Of a DNA stretch of 64,000 bases, positions 17,505 through 26,681 are shown piece by piece. The stretch is taken from positions 62,001 through 126,000 of the forward strand of contig CAUAFT010000010.1 in NCBI GenBank assembly GCA_958428365.1. The letters are read 5' to 3'. Both the position numbers and the translations under genes were made by a program. The stretch's first letter is position 1. The number at the start of each line of letters is the position of its first letter. The notes beneath the pieces were generated by a model. The model saw only the letters and a program-made list of their open reading frames with translations. It was not told the origin of the DNA and searched no databases. The DNA is from an uncultured Lachnospiraceae bacterium. Its GTDB lineage: Bacteria; Bacillota; Clostridia; Lachnospirales; Lachnospiraceae.

Positions 17505-18005
17505 TCAATCTAAATATGTAACATCGTCACAGCCTCTGGTGAGTCCTGTCAGACCGGTTCTGGCAAGCTCTAAGATCTCATATCCCTGCAATAAATCCAG
17601 GAAGGAATCCAGCTTCGCCTGTTTTCCGGTAAGCTCAATGACCATGGAATCATGGGTTACATCCACGACCTTACCGTGGAAGATCTCTGTGACGTTTAAT
17701 ATTGCCTGACGGTCCGTATCCTTCGCCCGGATCTTTACCATAATTAATTCCCGGGTTACGGAATTGTCCGGCTCCAGCTTCTTGATGTCTAAGACATCCT
17801 CCAGCTTTGCAAGCTGTTTTTCAATCTGCTCCAACACCAGCTCATCTCCGCTTGCCACAATGGTAATCCGGGTAAACCGCGGATCTGCTGTGACTCCTGA
17901 GGAAAAGCTGTCGATGTTATAGCCTCTTCGGCTGAACAAACCGGAAATATGGCTTGTCACACCGGCGGTATTCTCTACCAGAATAGATAATACTTGTCTT
18001 TTCAT
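17505..18005 (-). CDS. ilvN: Acetolactate synthase small (regulatory) subunit
   Basis: A 166-residue regulatory subunit with an N-terminal ACT domain (LSILVENTAGVTSHISGLFS, residues 6-25) that binds valine for feedback control, and a C-terminal domain ending in ELARTGLTGLTRG. The catalytic subunit IlvB is not in the window, so it must be encoded elsewhere. A strong promoter lies directly upstream and ilvC directly downstream. Confidence 0.93.
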   Translation of the reverse strand: MKRQVLSILVENTAGVTSHISGLFSRRGYNIDSFSSGVTADPRFTRITIVASGDELVLEQIEKQLAKLEDVLDIKKLEPDNSVTRELIMVKIRAKDTDRQAILNVTEIFHGKVVDVTHDSMVIELTGKQAKLDSFLDLLQGYEILELARTGLTGLTRGCDDVTYLD

Positions 18006-18046
18006 AAGAAAATCTTCCTTTTCTTTTACACTTTCACACTAAGCAC

Positions 18047-18074
18047 ATTTTAGCATACTAAATTGTTTTGTCAA
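18047..18074 (-). promoter_or_regulatory. Promoter of ilvN-ilvC
   Basis: On the minus strand, perfect TTGACA (18069-18074), 16-nt spacer, TAAAAT (18047-18052). The leader is only about 35 nt, too short for a T-box or a peptide attenuator. Confidence 0.7.
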
Positions 18075-18076
18075 TG

Positions 18077-18826
18077 TCAAAAACAGAATTTTGTCACGAA
18101 ACCGAGAATGAGCAGATGTACCGGATAGAAGAAATAGAATACATATTTCAAATCCATTCCCCGCTTTCCATTGTATTGGGAAATCGGAATAAACGCAAGG
18201 GGCGCCGTGATTTCCCATAAAAAACAGACGCATCCACAGGTAATCTGCGCTTTTTTATTTTTTCTCAAAAAATACATCAGGGCAATGACCAGAACGCCGA
18301 AGCCCGCATAATCGGTCTTCAACCACTCCGCCAGAGCGATTCCGGCTGCTATCACGCCCGCCTGTAATAAATATCTGACAGATTGGGCAAAATCTTCCCG
18401 CTCTTCCAGATATTTCATCCCTGCTAGGACCAAAAGCCCAATCCAGAGCGTGAAAAAGACATTTTGTGCGTCCCAGTAAAACCACTCTTTGAAAAATGCC
18501 AAATCAAATGGGATCTCTGAAAGAAGGCTGAACACAAAGAGCCTTGCAAAATATTTTTTCCAGTTATGCGTATGCAAAAAACCTTCTATCAAAAGAAAAC
18601 AGAAGATCGGAAAAGCAAGCCTTCCGGTGAATCTTAAAATCTGATCCACAAGCCGCCACCTGTTATAGGCGTGAAGAGACGCCACATCTGCGGAAGTGAC
18701 GCTCTGTCCGCTGATCTCCTTTAATACTCCATTCTCCAGAATACTTGCACCGATATGGTCCAGCAGCATGGTGACCATGGCAATTATTTTTAAGGTTGAG
18801 CCTGTCAGCCCCTTTGTTTGCTCCAT
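18077..18826 (-). CDS. TraX-family membrane protein
   Basis: A 249-residue protein with about seven membrane segments. The N-terminal KIIAMVTMLLDHIGA and the TGRLAFPIFCFLLIEGF and SEIPFDLAF motifs match TraX. In F plasmids TraX acetylates pilin, but chromosomal homologues in Firmicutes are common and their acceptor is unknown; they are probably membrane O-acetyltransferases. No conjugation gene is nearby, so a transfer role is unlikely here. GGAGG precedes the ATG. Confidence 0.78.
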   Translation of the reverse strand: MEQTKGLTGSTLKIIAMVTMLLDHIGASILENGVLKEISGQSVTSADVASLHAYNRWRLVDQILRFTGRLAFPIFCFLLIEGFLHTHNWKKYFARLFVFSLLSEIPFDLAFFKEWFYWDAQNVFFTLWIGLLVLAGMKYLEEREDFAQSVRYLLQAGVIAAGIALAEWLKTDYAGFGVLVIALMYFLRKNKKAQITCGCVCFLWEITAPLAFIPISQYNGKRGMDLKYVFYFFYPVHLLILGFVTKFCF

Positions 18827-18854
18827 TCTAAGACCTCCCTGTTTTTATCTGTCT

Positions 18855-21689
18855 TTATCCGATCTTTTCCAAATATCCCTGTAAAAGCTCCGTGGCATGC
18901 TTGTAGTCAAGGTCATCCACATAACGCTTCAATTCCTCCAACACCGCTTCCGTGTCATCTGTATAGCGGTTTTTGTAGAGCTCCCTCACTTCCTCTTCCA
19001 CCTCGTCCATATCAAAATCAGCGAGGGCTTTTAAGATAGAATAGACGCTGGTAAGCTCCAGCTCCGGCAGGAAATCCCCATCTCTTTCTATACTTTGGAC
19101 CGTCTCTTTTAGGTAGGAATGGATCCGAATCATGACTTCATCCAGCTCCTTTAAGAACGTCTCCAGCTGTGCTAAAATCTCTTCCTGCTTCCCTGCTTTT
19201 GCCCATTCTTCTAACTGCAGCGCGTGCGTTGACAATTGTTTTGCACCGACGTTGCGGCTGCTTCCCTTAACTCCGTGTATCTTGATTCTGAACTGCTCCA
19301 GATTCTCATTCGCCAGCTCAGGAAGAATCTCCAGGATCTGCGCCATCTCGTTGTAGTAGACCTGTAAGAGCTCGTTATATTTTTCCAGACTTCCACCAAT
19401 ATTTTTGATTCCCTCCACACAGTCAATCTCCGGCATCAGGCTCTTGATCGGCAGATTTTCGTCCGATTCCTCTTTCTCTTTGTTCTGAATCTTAGATGGG
19501 ATATACTTTTTGAGCACCTCCAGAAGTTCTGTGGTGTGAAGGGGTTTTGTCAGGCTGTCGTCAAATCCACTTTTTTCATAAAAATCCGTGGTGTAGGCAA
19601 CTGCATTCGCCGTAACTGCCACGATGGGAACCGCTCTTCCATTTTCCATCTGACGCATCCTGTGCAGAGTCTCCACGCCATCCATCTGAGGCATCATGTG
19701 ATCCAGAAAGATCAAATCGTATTTCCGGCTTTCTAACAATTCCAATGCCCTTTCTCCGCTTAATGCCATCTCCGGCTCGATTCCGTATAGCTGCATCAGC
19801 CCCTGTTCCACCTTCAGATTGGACTCCATATCGTCCACGATGAGCACATGCGCTCCGGGAAAAATCACATGGATCTGATCCAGAAAGCTATTGTCCTCCA
19901 TGTGGCTCTCCGCCCTCTCCCTGGTCATTTCCCTTAAGCCTAGAGGTTCACTGTCCGCGATCTCCTGATAAAAGGACGCCAGAAAGGTCGTCCCCTCACC
20001 GATCCTGCTCTGTACTGTGATATTTCCTCCCATCAGCTTCACCAGATTCATGGTGATGTTCAGTCCCAGCCCCGCACCAAAAACATTCTCCGTTTTTGGA
20101 TTTTGACTGCGCATAAAACGCTTGAAAATATTTTTCCGATCCTCCTCATTCATGCCGACTCCCGTGTCCTTCACCTCCAGCAGGATCTTATAGCGTTCTC
20201 CGTCTCTCTCGCCGCTCAGATTCAGGGTAATATTCCCCGACTCCGTGTATTTGATGGCATTTCCGAGCAAATTCTGAAAGATCTCCTTGACCCGCATACG
20301 GTCCCCGTAAAAAGCTTTCGGAAATCCGTTCTCTACCTCCACTCTGTAATCCAGATCCTTTTCATCGATCCGCATATAGACCATGTTGGAGATCTCATAG
20401 AGGATCTCCTCCATACTATACATCTCATGTGCAAATTCTATCGTACCCGATTCCAGCTTTGAAACGTCCAGAAGCGTGTCGATCATCCCCAGAACACCCT
20501 CCCCCTCATGATAGATGATTTTTAATGGATTTTCCAGATCCTTCACCGTGTTTTTACGCAGAGCGATCTCGCTCATTCCCAGGATCGTATTCAAAGGCGT
20601 ACGAATCTCATGGGTTACATTGGTCAAAAATTTGGTTTTCTGATCGTTTGCTTCCTCAGCCTGTTCTTTTAAGACTCCAAGCTCCTCCGCATGCCGCTCC
20701 AGTTCTGTGATATCGTAAACGATCAATGCAAATCCCATCAGCACGCCTGTCTGGTTCCTGATCTCGTTACATTGGCAGTTATAGATGCGGTCTCTCCATT
20801 CCAGTCTGTCGCTGTTTCCCGTTATGACATCCCGCAGCTTCTCATCCGTCTCCAGCAGCTCCAGCATTTTCTCTACTTCCGGAAATTTTCCCCTCATGAA
20901 TCGGTTGGCTTCCAGAAACTGATAATTTCTGTCAAAGATCAGTAATCCCAGATTCATCTCCTCCGCCACTAATTCCTTGGCATTCTGAACAACCTCCATA
21001 TAATTATGCGTCCTTATCACATAAACCAGGAAAAGTCCTGAGATTCCCGTTCCAATGCACACCAGATCATATGTGCTGTTAATGTCCTGCCAATACAGGA
21101 AAAGCAGCAGGGATGGAATAAAGGAAGCCACCAGAAGAAGATGCGCCTTTCCTCCCCACCTCTTATTGATACTCTTTTTCTCTTTCCTGTAATAATGCAG
21201 CGCCATATAGATGATAAAAACAGCGGTACTGCCTAACAGCAGACAATAAAAATAAAATCCTGCGGTATATTCTTTTTCAAGTTCTATGACTCCCCGCCCG
21301 TTTTGGATGACCTTGAAATTTTTATAAAACATATGATAGTAGGAATTTGTAACGATAAAAAAGATCAGCAGCGTATACAAAGACATATACCCTGCAACCC
21401 AAATTCTTTTGATCTGCACTTTTGCCAAACACACCACATAATGAAAACAGAAAATAAAGAGAACTGCCATGGTAACGGCAGAAATGATCTCCGTGGTCTC
21501 TAAAAGATCAACCTCCTGCTTCTTCGCCCAGATATATTCCATACATACCGCCGCGCAATATACCAGCGAAATTCTCATACAAGCCGAGAGCAGATTTTTC
21601 TCTCTGCTCTCTTTTCTGCTTGACATAAAATAAATATCCACTAACAGGATAATAATACAGATCAGATTCAAAATTAATGTAACCGCCAT
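18855..21689 (-). CDS. Hybrid sensor kinase: 7TM, PAS, HisKA, ATPase, receiver, Hpt
   Basis: A 944-residue multi-domain kinase. Residues 1-230 hold about seven membrane segments; a PAS-like domain follows (about 240-340). The kinase His is in NVTHEIRTPLN near 364, with ATPase motifs LLGNAIKYTESG, VKDTGVGMN and GAGLGLNI. A receiver domain (VLIVDDMES, LIFLDHMMPQMDG, LTKPLH) spans about 605-730, and an Hpt domain has its His in KIHGVKGSSRNVG near 825. It can therefore pass phosphate His-Asp-His to another receiver; the response regulator encoded 2 nt upstream is the obvious target. Confidence 0.9.
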   Translation of the reverse strand: MAVTLILNLICIIILLVDIYFMSSRKESREKNLLSACMRISLVYCAAVCMEYIWAKKQEVDLLETTEIISAVTMAVLFIFCFHYVVCLAKVQIKRIWVAGYMSLYTLLIFFIVTNSYYHMFYKNFKVIQNGRGVIELEKEYTAGFYFYCLLLGSTAVFIIYMALHYYRKEKKSINKRWGGKAHLLLVASFIPSLLLFLYWQDINSTYDLVCIGTGISGLFLVYVIRTHNYMEVVQNAKELVAEEMNLGLLIFDRNYQFLEANRFMRGKFPEVEKMLELLETDEKLRDVITGNSDRLEWRDRIYNCQCNEIRNQTGVLMGFALIVYDITELERHAEELGVLKEQAEEANDQKTKFLTNVTHEIRTPLNTILGMSEIALRKNTVKDLENPLKIIYHEGEGVLGMIDTLLDVSKLESGTIEFAHEMYSMEEILYEISNMVYMRIDEKDLDYRVEVENGFPKAFYGDRMRVKEIFQNLLGNAIKYTESGNITLNLSGERDGERYKILLEVKDTGVGMNEEDRKNIFKRFMRSQNPKTENVFGAGLGLNITMNLVKLMGGNITVQSRIGEGTTFLASFYQEIADSEPLGLREMTRERAESHMEDNSFLDQIHVIFPGAHVLIVDDMESNLKVEQGLMQLYGIEPEMALSGERALELLESRKYDLIFLDHMMPQMDGVETLHRMRQMENGRAVPIVAVTANAVAYTTDFYEKSGFDDSLTKPLHTTELLEVLKKYIPSKIQNKEKEESDENLPIKSLMPEIDCVEGIKNIGGSLEKYNELLQVYYNEMAQILEILPELANENLEQFRIKIHGVKGSSRNVGAKQLSTHALQLEEWAKAGKQEEILAQLETFLKELDEVMIRIHSYLKETVQSIERDGDFLPELELTSVYSILKALADFDMDEVEEEVRELYKNRYTDDTEAVLEELKRYVDDLDYKHATELLQGYLEKIG

Positions 21690-21691
21690 CT

Positions 21692-23122
21692 CTATTCTCC
21701 CAATATCATAGCGATCCGCTCTCTCATATAGTCCACTTTAAACGGCTTCACGATATAATCATCCGCATGGACGTCCCGACATGCCAGTACGGTCTGAACA
21801 TCATTGGCGCTGGATAAAAAGATCACCGGAATATTTCCCGGAAACTGTTCTCTGATCAGCTTCACAGTCTCGATCCCATTCATATCCGGCATGAGAATAT
21901 CCATAAGGATCAGATGCGGTGTAGCCTTCTTCAGGTACTGCAACGCTTCCTCCCCGGAACGAACGGCGATGATCTTATAAAGCCCGTCTAAAGCCGCCTT
22001 TACCGCACGGATACTGGTCACCATATCATCCACCACGAGAATACTTTTCAATTCCCTGTTCCTGCGCTCTGTCTCAAACTCAATCATCTCCTCCTCGTCA
22101 ATGACTGTAGTATCCGCTTGGTTAATAATGGTAAGATTCATTGCCACAGACGAGTCGTTCAGATTCAGTTCGCTTCCGTCAAAAAAACGAACCGTTGGCC
22201 TGAGCGGATTTCCCAAATGATTCTCAACAACGACCGCCTCCCTGCCGTCAGACATTTTAACACTGACTCCCTTTGGATAGACCGGAACTCTTTCCAGAAA
22301 AGTCTGTACCACACTCTGGTCAAATAAGGTGCCGCAGCCGCCCATCAGATATTCTAAAGCCTCCGAATAGGAGTAGGCTTTCTTATAGGCTCTGTCGGAA
22401 GAGAGGGCGTCGTAAACGTCCGCCACATGAATGATCTTTGCAAAGGGATGGATCTGGTCTCCAAAAAGACCATTCGGATAGCCGCTTCCATCCTCATTTT
22501 CATGATGACTTAAGACCGCCGCCTTAACTCTGGAGGGAATATTCCATTTTTCCCTCAACATATCATAGGACATCCGGGAATGGCTGCGCAGAAGTTCATT
22601 TTCCTCCGGCGTCAGCTTGCCCGGTTTATTCAAGATCTCTTTGTCGATGGACAATTTGCCCAGATCGTGAAAGATCGCCGCCGTACAGAGATCCACAAGG
22701 TCCTCATTGGAATATCCCATTCCAATTCCAATCACTACGGAGAGGATCGCCACATTGATGGAATGGCGGTATGTATAATCATCAAAAGTACGCAGATCCA
22801 GCATGTCCAGAGAAATGGTCTTTGCCTCCAAAAGCTGTTGCACAATATGTTCCGCCACATCAATGGCGCCCTCCAGATCCAAATCCTGCAAGGTCTCCAC
22901 GGCATGATTCCGAAGCTCCACAGTAATCGCTTCCTGAATGACAATATCCTTCGTCAGCTCATCCTCGATATAGATTCCCGCGTATCCCCTCTCCCGGATA
23001 CGCATAATGATATCCTCATTCAGCAGCTTGCCCTCCCGAAGCAGGGTTCTGGTCTCGTAGTCGTAAATCGACTTTGCCAGCATCATTCCATTTTCTACTT
23101 TTTCAATTGGTATAAATCTCAT
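21692..23122 (-). CDS. HD-GYP phosphodiesterase with C-terminal receiver
   Basis: A 476-residue protein. Residues 1-70 form a short DUF3391-like N-terminal region; the HD-GYP domain spans about 105-310 with HDLGKLSI and HHENEDGSGYPNG, the metal and GYP motifs of enzymes that hydrolyse c-di-GMP. Unusually the receiver is C-terminal (about 352-476: ILVVDDM, LILMDILMPDMNG, IVKPFK). It is the first gene of an operon with the hybrid kinase 2 nt downstream, whose Hpt domain probably phosphorylates it. Confidence 0.88.
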   Translation of the reverse strand: MRFIPIEKVENGMMLAKSIYDYETRTLLREGKLLNEDIIMRIRERGYAGIYIEDELTKDIVIQEAITVELRNHAVETLQDLDLEGAIDVAEHIVQQLLEAKTISLDMLDLRTFDDYTYRHSINVAILSVVIGIGMGYSNEDLVDLCTAAIFHDLGKLSIDKEILNKPGKLTPEENELLRSHSRMSYDMLREKWNIPSRVKAAVLSHHENEDGSGYPNGLFGDQIHPFAKIIHVADVYDALSSDRAYKKAYSYSEALEYLMGGCGTLFDQSVVQTFLERVPVYPKGVSVKMSDGREAVVVENHLGNPLRPTVRFFDGSELNLNDSSVAMNLTIINQADTTVIDEEEMIEFETERRNRELKSILVVDDMVTSIRAVKAALDGLYKIIAVRSGEEALQYLKKATPHLILMDILMPDMNGIETVKLIREQFPGNIPVIFLSSANDVQTVLACRDVHADDYIVKPFKVDYMRERIAMILGE

Positions 23123-23184
23123 GTTTTCCCCTCGTATCTTTTAATGAAATATTCGTAATTTTTCGTTCGCTTTTTACAAAAGAA

Positions 23185-23219
23185 TAACGTCATCTGAATG
23201 ATGACGTTACTACACTATA
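23185..23219 (-). promoter_or_regulatory. Palindrome at the HD-GYP promoter
   Basis: TAACGTCATC (23185-23194) and GATGACGTTA (23200-23209) are perfect inverted repeats with a 5-nt loop. A possible minus-strand -10, TATAGT (23214-23219), lies directly before them, so the dyad would cover the transcription start. There is no T-run after it, so an operator is more likely than a terminator. Confidence 0.4.
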
Positions 23220-23319
23220 ATGTTAGATTCTGTTTTATCTTACCATTTTATGGGGAAAAAGACAAGATTTATGTACCATGAATGAATCCATATTTTTCAC
23301 AAAATGTTGATTTTTTCCA

Positions 23320-23366
23320 GAAAAATGAGGATTTTCCATGCTCTGTCAGAACATAAAAAATCCTCT
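23320..23366 (-). terminator. Terminator of the GGGtGRT operon
   Basis: Arms GAGGATTTT (23327-23335) and AAAATCCTC (23357-23365), then ATTTTT on the minus strand. It lies 58 nt past the GGGtGRT stop. The rest of the 301-nt gap 23123-23423 holds the promoter area of the HD-GYP gene and no further gene. Confidence 0.6.
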
Positions 23367-23423
23367 GTTTTTGTATATTACCTTTTTGACACGCCAGTCT
23401 GAAAGCGTCCTATTTGCTTTTAT

Positions 23424-24434
23424 TTAGAATTTACCAGCCTTAGCTGCTTCCTCAATCAATACAGCTACTGCAACAGTTGCTCCAACCATTGGGTTGTTAC
23501 CCATTCCGATCAGACCCATCATCTCAACATGAGCCGGTACGGAGGAAGAACCTGCGAACTGTGCGTCAGAGTGCATACGTCCCATAGTATCTGTCATACC
23601 GTAGGAAGCAGGACCTGCTGCCATGTTGTCCGGGTGAAGGGTACGTCCTGTACCGCCGCCGGAAGCTACGGAGAAGTATTTCTTACCCTGCTCGATACAC
23701 TCTTTCTTGTATGTACCTGCTACCGGATGCTGGAAACGTGTTGGGTTGGTGGAGTTACCTGTGATGGAAACGCCTACGTTTTCCATGTGCATGATGGCTA
23801 CGCCTTCTACAACGTCATCTGCGCCGTAGCATTTTACGGATGCACGAAGTCCGTCGGAGTATGCTTTTTCGTATACTACGTTTACTTCGTTTTTCTCATA
23901 GTCCATTTTGGTCTCAACGAAGGTAAATCCGTTGATTCTGGAGATGATCTGAGCTGCGTCTTTTCCTAAACCGTTTAAGATAACGCGTAACGGTTTCTGA
24001 CGTACTTTATTTGCTTTCTCAGCGATACCGATGGCGCCCTCTGCTGCTGCGAAGGACTCATGACCTGCTAAGAAGCAGAAGCACTCTGTCTCCTCCTCTA
24101 ATAACATTTTTCCAAGGTTACCATGACCGATACCTACTTTTCTGTGGTCAGCAACGGAACCAGGGATACAGAATGCCTGAAGACCTTCACCGATTGCTGC
24201 GGCTGCGTCTGCTGCTCTTCTACATCCTTTTTTAATTGCGATGGCTGCACCTACTGTGTAAGCCCAGCATGCATTCTCAAAACAGATTGGCTGGATCTTC
24301 TTTACCTGATCGTATACGTCAAGTCCAGCATCTTTTGTAATTTTCTCAGCCTCTTCAATAGAACTGATACCATAGCTGTTTAATACAGCGTTGATCTGGT
24401 CAACTCTTCTTTCATATGATTCAAATAATGCCAT
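23424..24434 (-). CDS. GGGtGRT-family protein
   Basis: A 336-residue soluble protein with the family-naming motif in VASGGGTGRTLHPDN near residue 257 and a Gly/Ala-rich C-terminus (GMGNNPMVGATVAVAVLIEEA). It has conserved cysteines around ICFENACWAYTVG and ETECFCFLAGHESF. The family is common in anaerobes; its biochemical function is not established to my knowledge. The gene starts 20 nt after the NifU-like scaffold gene with AAGGAGA before the ATG, so the two are co-expressed. An iron-sulphur-dependent role is inference from that partner. Confidence 0.85.
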   Translation of the reverse strand: MALFESYERRVDQINAVLNSYGISSIEEAEKITKDAGLDVYDQVKKIQPICFENACWAYTVGAAIAIKKGCRRAADAAAAIGEGLQAFCIPGSVADHRKVGIGHGNLGKMLLEEETECFCFLAGHESFAAAEGAIGIAEKANKVRQKPLRVILNGLGKDAAQIISRINGFTFVETKMDYEKNEVNVVYEKAYSDGLRASVKCYGADDVVEGVAIMHMENVGVSITGNSTNPTRFQHPVAGTYKKECIEQGKKYFSVASGGGTGRTLHPDNMAAGPASYGMTDTMGRMHSDAQFAGSSSVPAHVEMMGLIGMGNNPMVGATVAVAVLIEEAAKAGKF

Positions 24435-24454
24435 TTTTGTCCGTCTCCTTTCGA

Positions 24455-25147
24455 TTACTCTTTTCTTGGGTCGATGATCTTAGCTGCGTCATCCACACGG
24501 CCATACTGTCCTTTAGCTTTTTCCCAAGCTGTGTTCGGATCATCACCTGCTTTGATAAAGTCAGTCATTTTTCCAAGAGAAACGAACTGATATCCGATTA
24601 CTTCGTTGTCAGCATCCAGGGCGATTCCTGTAACATAGCCCTCTGCCATCTCTAAATAACGAACTCCTTTTTCTTTTGTTGCGTACATAGTACCAACCTG
24701 GGAACGAAGTCCTTTTCCTAAATCCTCCAAACCTGCTCCGATCGCAAGTCCGTCATCAGAGAATGCACTCTGTGTACGTCCGTAAACGATCTGTAAGAAT
24801 AACTCTCTCATGGCAGTGTTGATAGCGTCGCATACAAGGTCTGTATTCAGCGCTTCCAAAATGGTCTTACCCTGTAAGATCTCTGCCGCCATAGCTGCGG
24901 AATGGGTCATACCGGAACATCCGATGGTCTCAACCAATGCTTCCTCGATCACACCATTCTTTACGTTTAATGAAAGTTTGCAGGCACCCTGCTGCGGAGC
25001 ACACCAGCCCACACCGTGTGTAAAGCCTGAAATATCTTCGATTTTTTTAGAATGAATCCATTTTCCTTCTTCTGGAATTGGAGCCGGTTCGTGTTTTGCA
25101 CCTTTGGCAACCGGACACATGTTTTGAACTTCCTGTGTGTAAATCAT
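24455..25147 (-). CDS. NifU-like iron-sulphur scaffold-related protein
   Basis: A 230-residue protein related to the IscU/NifU N-terminal domain. Cysteines typical of that fold appear in HGVGWCAPQQGACKLSL and ETIGCSGMTHSAAMAAE (around residues 48-56 and 77), and another in LVCDAINTAM. A leading VQNMCPVAKG adds one more. It heads a two-gene operon with the GGGtGRT protein. Whether it builds clusters in general or serves only its partner is not visible. GAAAGGAG lies before the ATG. Confidence 0.75.
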   Translation of the reverse strand: MIYTQEVQNMCPVAKGAKHEPAPIPEEGKWIHSKKIEDISGFTHGVGWCAPQQGACKLSLNVKNGVIEEALVETIGCSGMTHSAAMAAEILQGKTILEALNTDLVCDAINTAMRELFLQIVYGRTQSAFSDDGLAIGAGLEDLGKGLRSQVGTMYATKEKGVRYLEMAEGYVTGIALDADNEVIGYQFVSLGKMTDFIKAGDDPNTAWEKAKGQYGRVDDAAKIIDPRKE

Positions 25148-25330
25148 TTTAAGACTCCTTTCGATTGGATGAAATTGTAGTTGCGTTAAATTCTTAACGT
25201 ACTTATTGTCATTTTCTCATAAAATGTCGAAAACATCAAGCATTTATTTAAAAACAGTGACGGAATTATGACGGGATAAACCAATTTGAAATCGTTACAT
25301 TTTGAAGGGGAGGGGTTGGATTTACGGAGG

Positions 25331-25520
25331 GCAAGACAATCGGGGTATTTTCAACGCTGACCCAACCCCGGGAGGCAATTTTGCTCCGCCGCCTATTAGC
25401 AGATATCTCCGAAAACTCGCCCACAAGGGGCTCAAACAGTTCTCCGATATCTGCTGCTATGCTCACAAAATTGCCTCCCGGGGCTGATGTCAGCTTATGA
25501 AAATACCCCGATTGTCTTGC
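25331..25520. repeat. Long palindrome A (type 1)
   Basis: A 190-nt stretch that folds on itself. Perfect 21-bp outer arms (25331-25351/25500-25520), perfect 18-bp middle arms (25366-25383/25466-25483), 10-bp inner arms (25398-25407/25446-25455) and a terminal GCCC/GGGC hairpin. Pairing continues weakly beyond the outer arms. Core words AAAACTCGC (25412-25420) and GCTCAAACAGTT (25430-25441) recur, reverse-complemented, in palindrome D. Confidence 0.9.
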
Positions 25521-25702
25521 TCTGGCCGTGAATACGTTTGCCCTAGGTTGTGTGTACGGAACGTTTGTTGGCGTGGCGTAGGACGTTTTTGTGTGTCTAC
25601 TTACTGTGCACAATGTTGATATATAAGTGTCCAAAGCGTCATTCCACACTCTCCCGTCTCAACAGCACAACCCCAAGGGACATCTTTGCCAAAAACGTAA
25701 AT
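25521..25702. other. Spacer between palindromes A and B, no gene
   Basis: About 180 nt with no convincing reading frame or ribosome site. A weaker inverted repeat can be traced around an acgtttttg word near 25591 and its partner near 25690, imperfect over about 17 nt. I see no promoter I would defend. Confidence 0.4.
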
Positions 25703-25938
25703 GCGTGTTACACAAACAGCAGTGTGGTTTCGTGACTTTTGGGAGGGAATTAGAACTTCTTAATATCCTTATCGTAATCAGCAATCATCAGACAGGACGT
25801 CTGATGAAGGCGAAACCGAGCCATGGATGGCGAGTTTGAGCCGGTTGCGTCCACCGCCACAGCCTAAAAGCAAGGATATTTAGAAGTTCTTATTCCCGGA
25901 CAAGGTCACGAAACCACACTGCTGTTTGTGTAACACGC
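25703..25938. repeat. Long palindrome B (type 2)
   Basis: A 236-nt element. The outer arms (25703-25736 and 25905-25938) are a perfect 34-bp inverted repeat. A second stem of about 26 bp (around 25744-25770 and 25871-25897) has only a few mismatches. The core, 25780-25852, aligns without gaps to the reverse complement of palindrome C with 60 of 73 positions identical, including two identical 19-nt blocks. No ORF explains it. It lies 31 nt from the stop of the gene at 25969. Confidence 0.92.
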
Positions 25939-25968
25939 CTCTCAACCTTTTTGACAACTCCCCAACAC

Positions 25969-26634
25969 TTACCTCTTTTGCACTATCTCATTCTTGGTTT
26001 TATAGATAGAGTTCTGCGGAACCACTCCCCTCACCATAGAAAGCGGGTAGACATTGGTATGGGGACCGATAACCGTACCCGGATTGAGTACGGAATTGCA
26101 TCCCACCTCTACGAAATCGCCGAGCATAGCTCCGAATTTCTTAAGTCCTGTTTTAATTTCCTCTTCATTCTCTTTTACTACCACGAGTGTTTTGTCTGAT
26201 TTCACATTGGAAGTAATGGAACCAGCCCCCATATGGGATTTGTATCCGAGGATGGAGTCACCGACGTAGTTGTAGTGTGGAACCTGGACGGAGTTGAATA
26301 GAACGACGTTTTTCAGCTCCGTGGAGTTGCCGACAACGCAGTTTTTTCCCACAATGGCATTGCCGCGGATAAAAGCGCAATGTCTGATCTCGGCTTCTTC
26401 ATCAATAATTAAAGGACCATTTAAGAAAGCTGTAGGCGCTACCTTAGCGCTTTTTGCAACCCAGATATTTTCTCCCCGTTTTTCATAGGTCTCCGGATCC
26501 AGGGTGCTTCCCAATTCTATGATGAAGTCTTTGATTTTTGGAAGCGCTTCCCATGGATAGTCCAAACCCTCAAACAAATTGGCTGCGATGGTTTCCTCTA
26601 GCGTATACAGATTTTGGATTTTACAGTTTTCCAT
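25969..26634 (-). CDS. Left-handed beta-helix (hexapeptide-repeat) protein, GlmU/UGP-like
   Basis: A 221-residue protein. Residues 45-150 carry hexapeptide repeats (AKVAPTAFLNGPLIIDEEAE, IRHCAFIRGNAIVGKNCVVG), followed by a break and more repeats (VEVGCNSVLNPGTVIGPHTN). The pattern resembles the C-terminal beta-helix of sugar-nucleotide transferases such as GlmU, but no nucleotidyltransferase domain is present. It is probably an acyl- or nucleotidyl-transferase-like enzyme acting on a sugar; the substrate is unknown. Start at ATG 26634 (MENCKI) is favoured by GAGAGG 9 nt upstream over an ATG seven codons earlier. Confidence 0.68.
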   Translation of the reverse strand: MENCKIQNLYTLEETIAANLFEGLDYPWEALPKIKDFIIELGSTLDPETYEKRGENIWVAKSAKVAPTAFLNGPLIIDEEAEIRHCAFIRGNAIVGKNCVVGNSTELKNVVLFNSVQVPHYNYVGDSILGYKSHMGAGSITSNVKSDKTLVVVKENEEEIKTGLKKFGAMLGDFVEVGCNSVLNPGTVIGPHTNVYPLSMVRGVVPQNSIYKTKNEIVQKR

Positions 26635-26681
26635 TTTCTTTTCCTCTCTCTCCATTTTTATAGGATTATGTATTTATATTC

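Noticed and set aside
17427..18076. T-box or leader peptide before ilvN or ilvC
   Set aside because: The leader is about 35 nt, and the ilvN-ilvC gap of 78 nt shows no T-box sequence or Ile/Leu/Val codon run.
18077..18826. Conjugation locus suggested by the TraX-like gene
   Set aside because: There is no relaxase, coupling protein or type IV secretion gene nearby; chromosomal TraX relatives are common.
25266..25649. Open frame of 127 codons over palindrome A and the following spacer
   Set aside because: No ribosome site, and it is produced by the inverted-repeat sequence; the composition is not protein-like.
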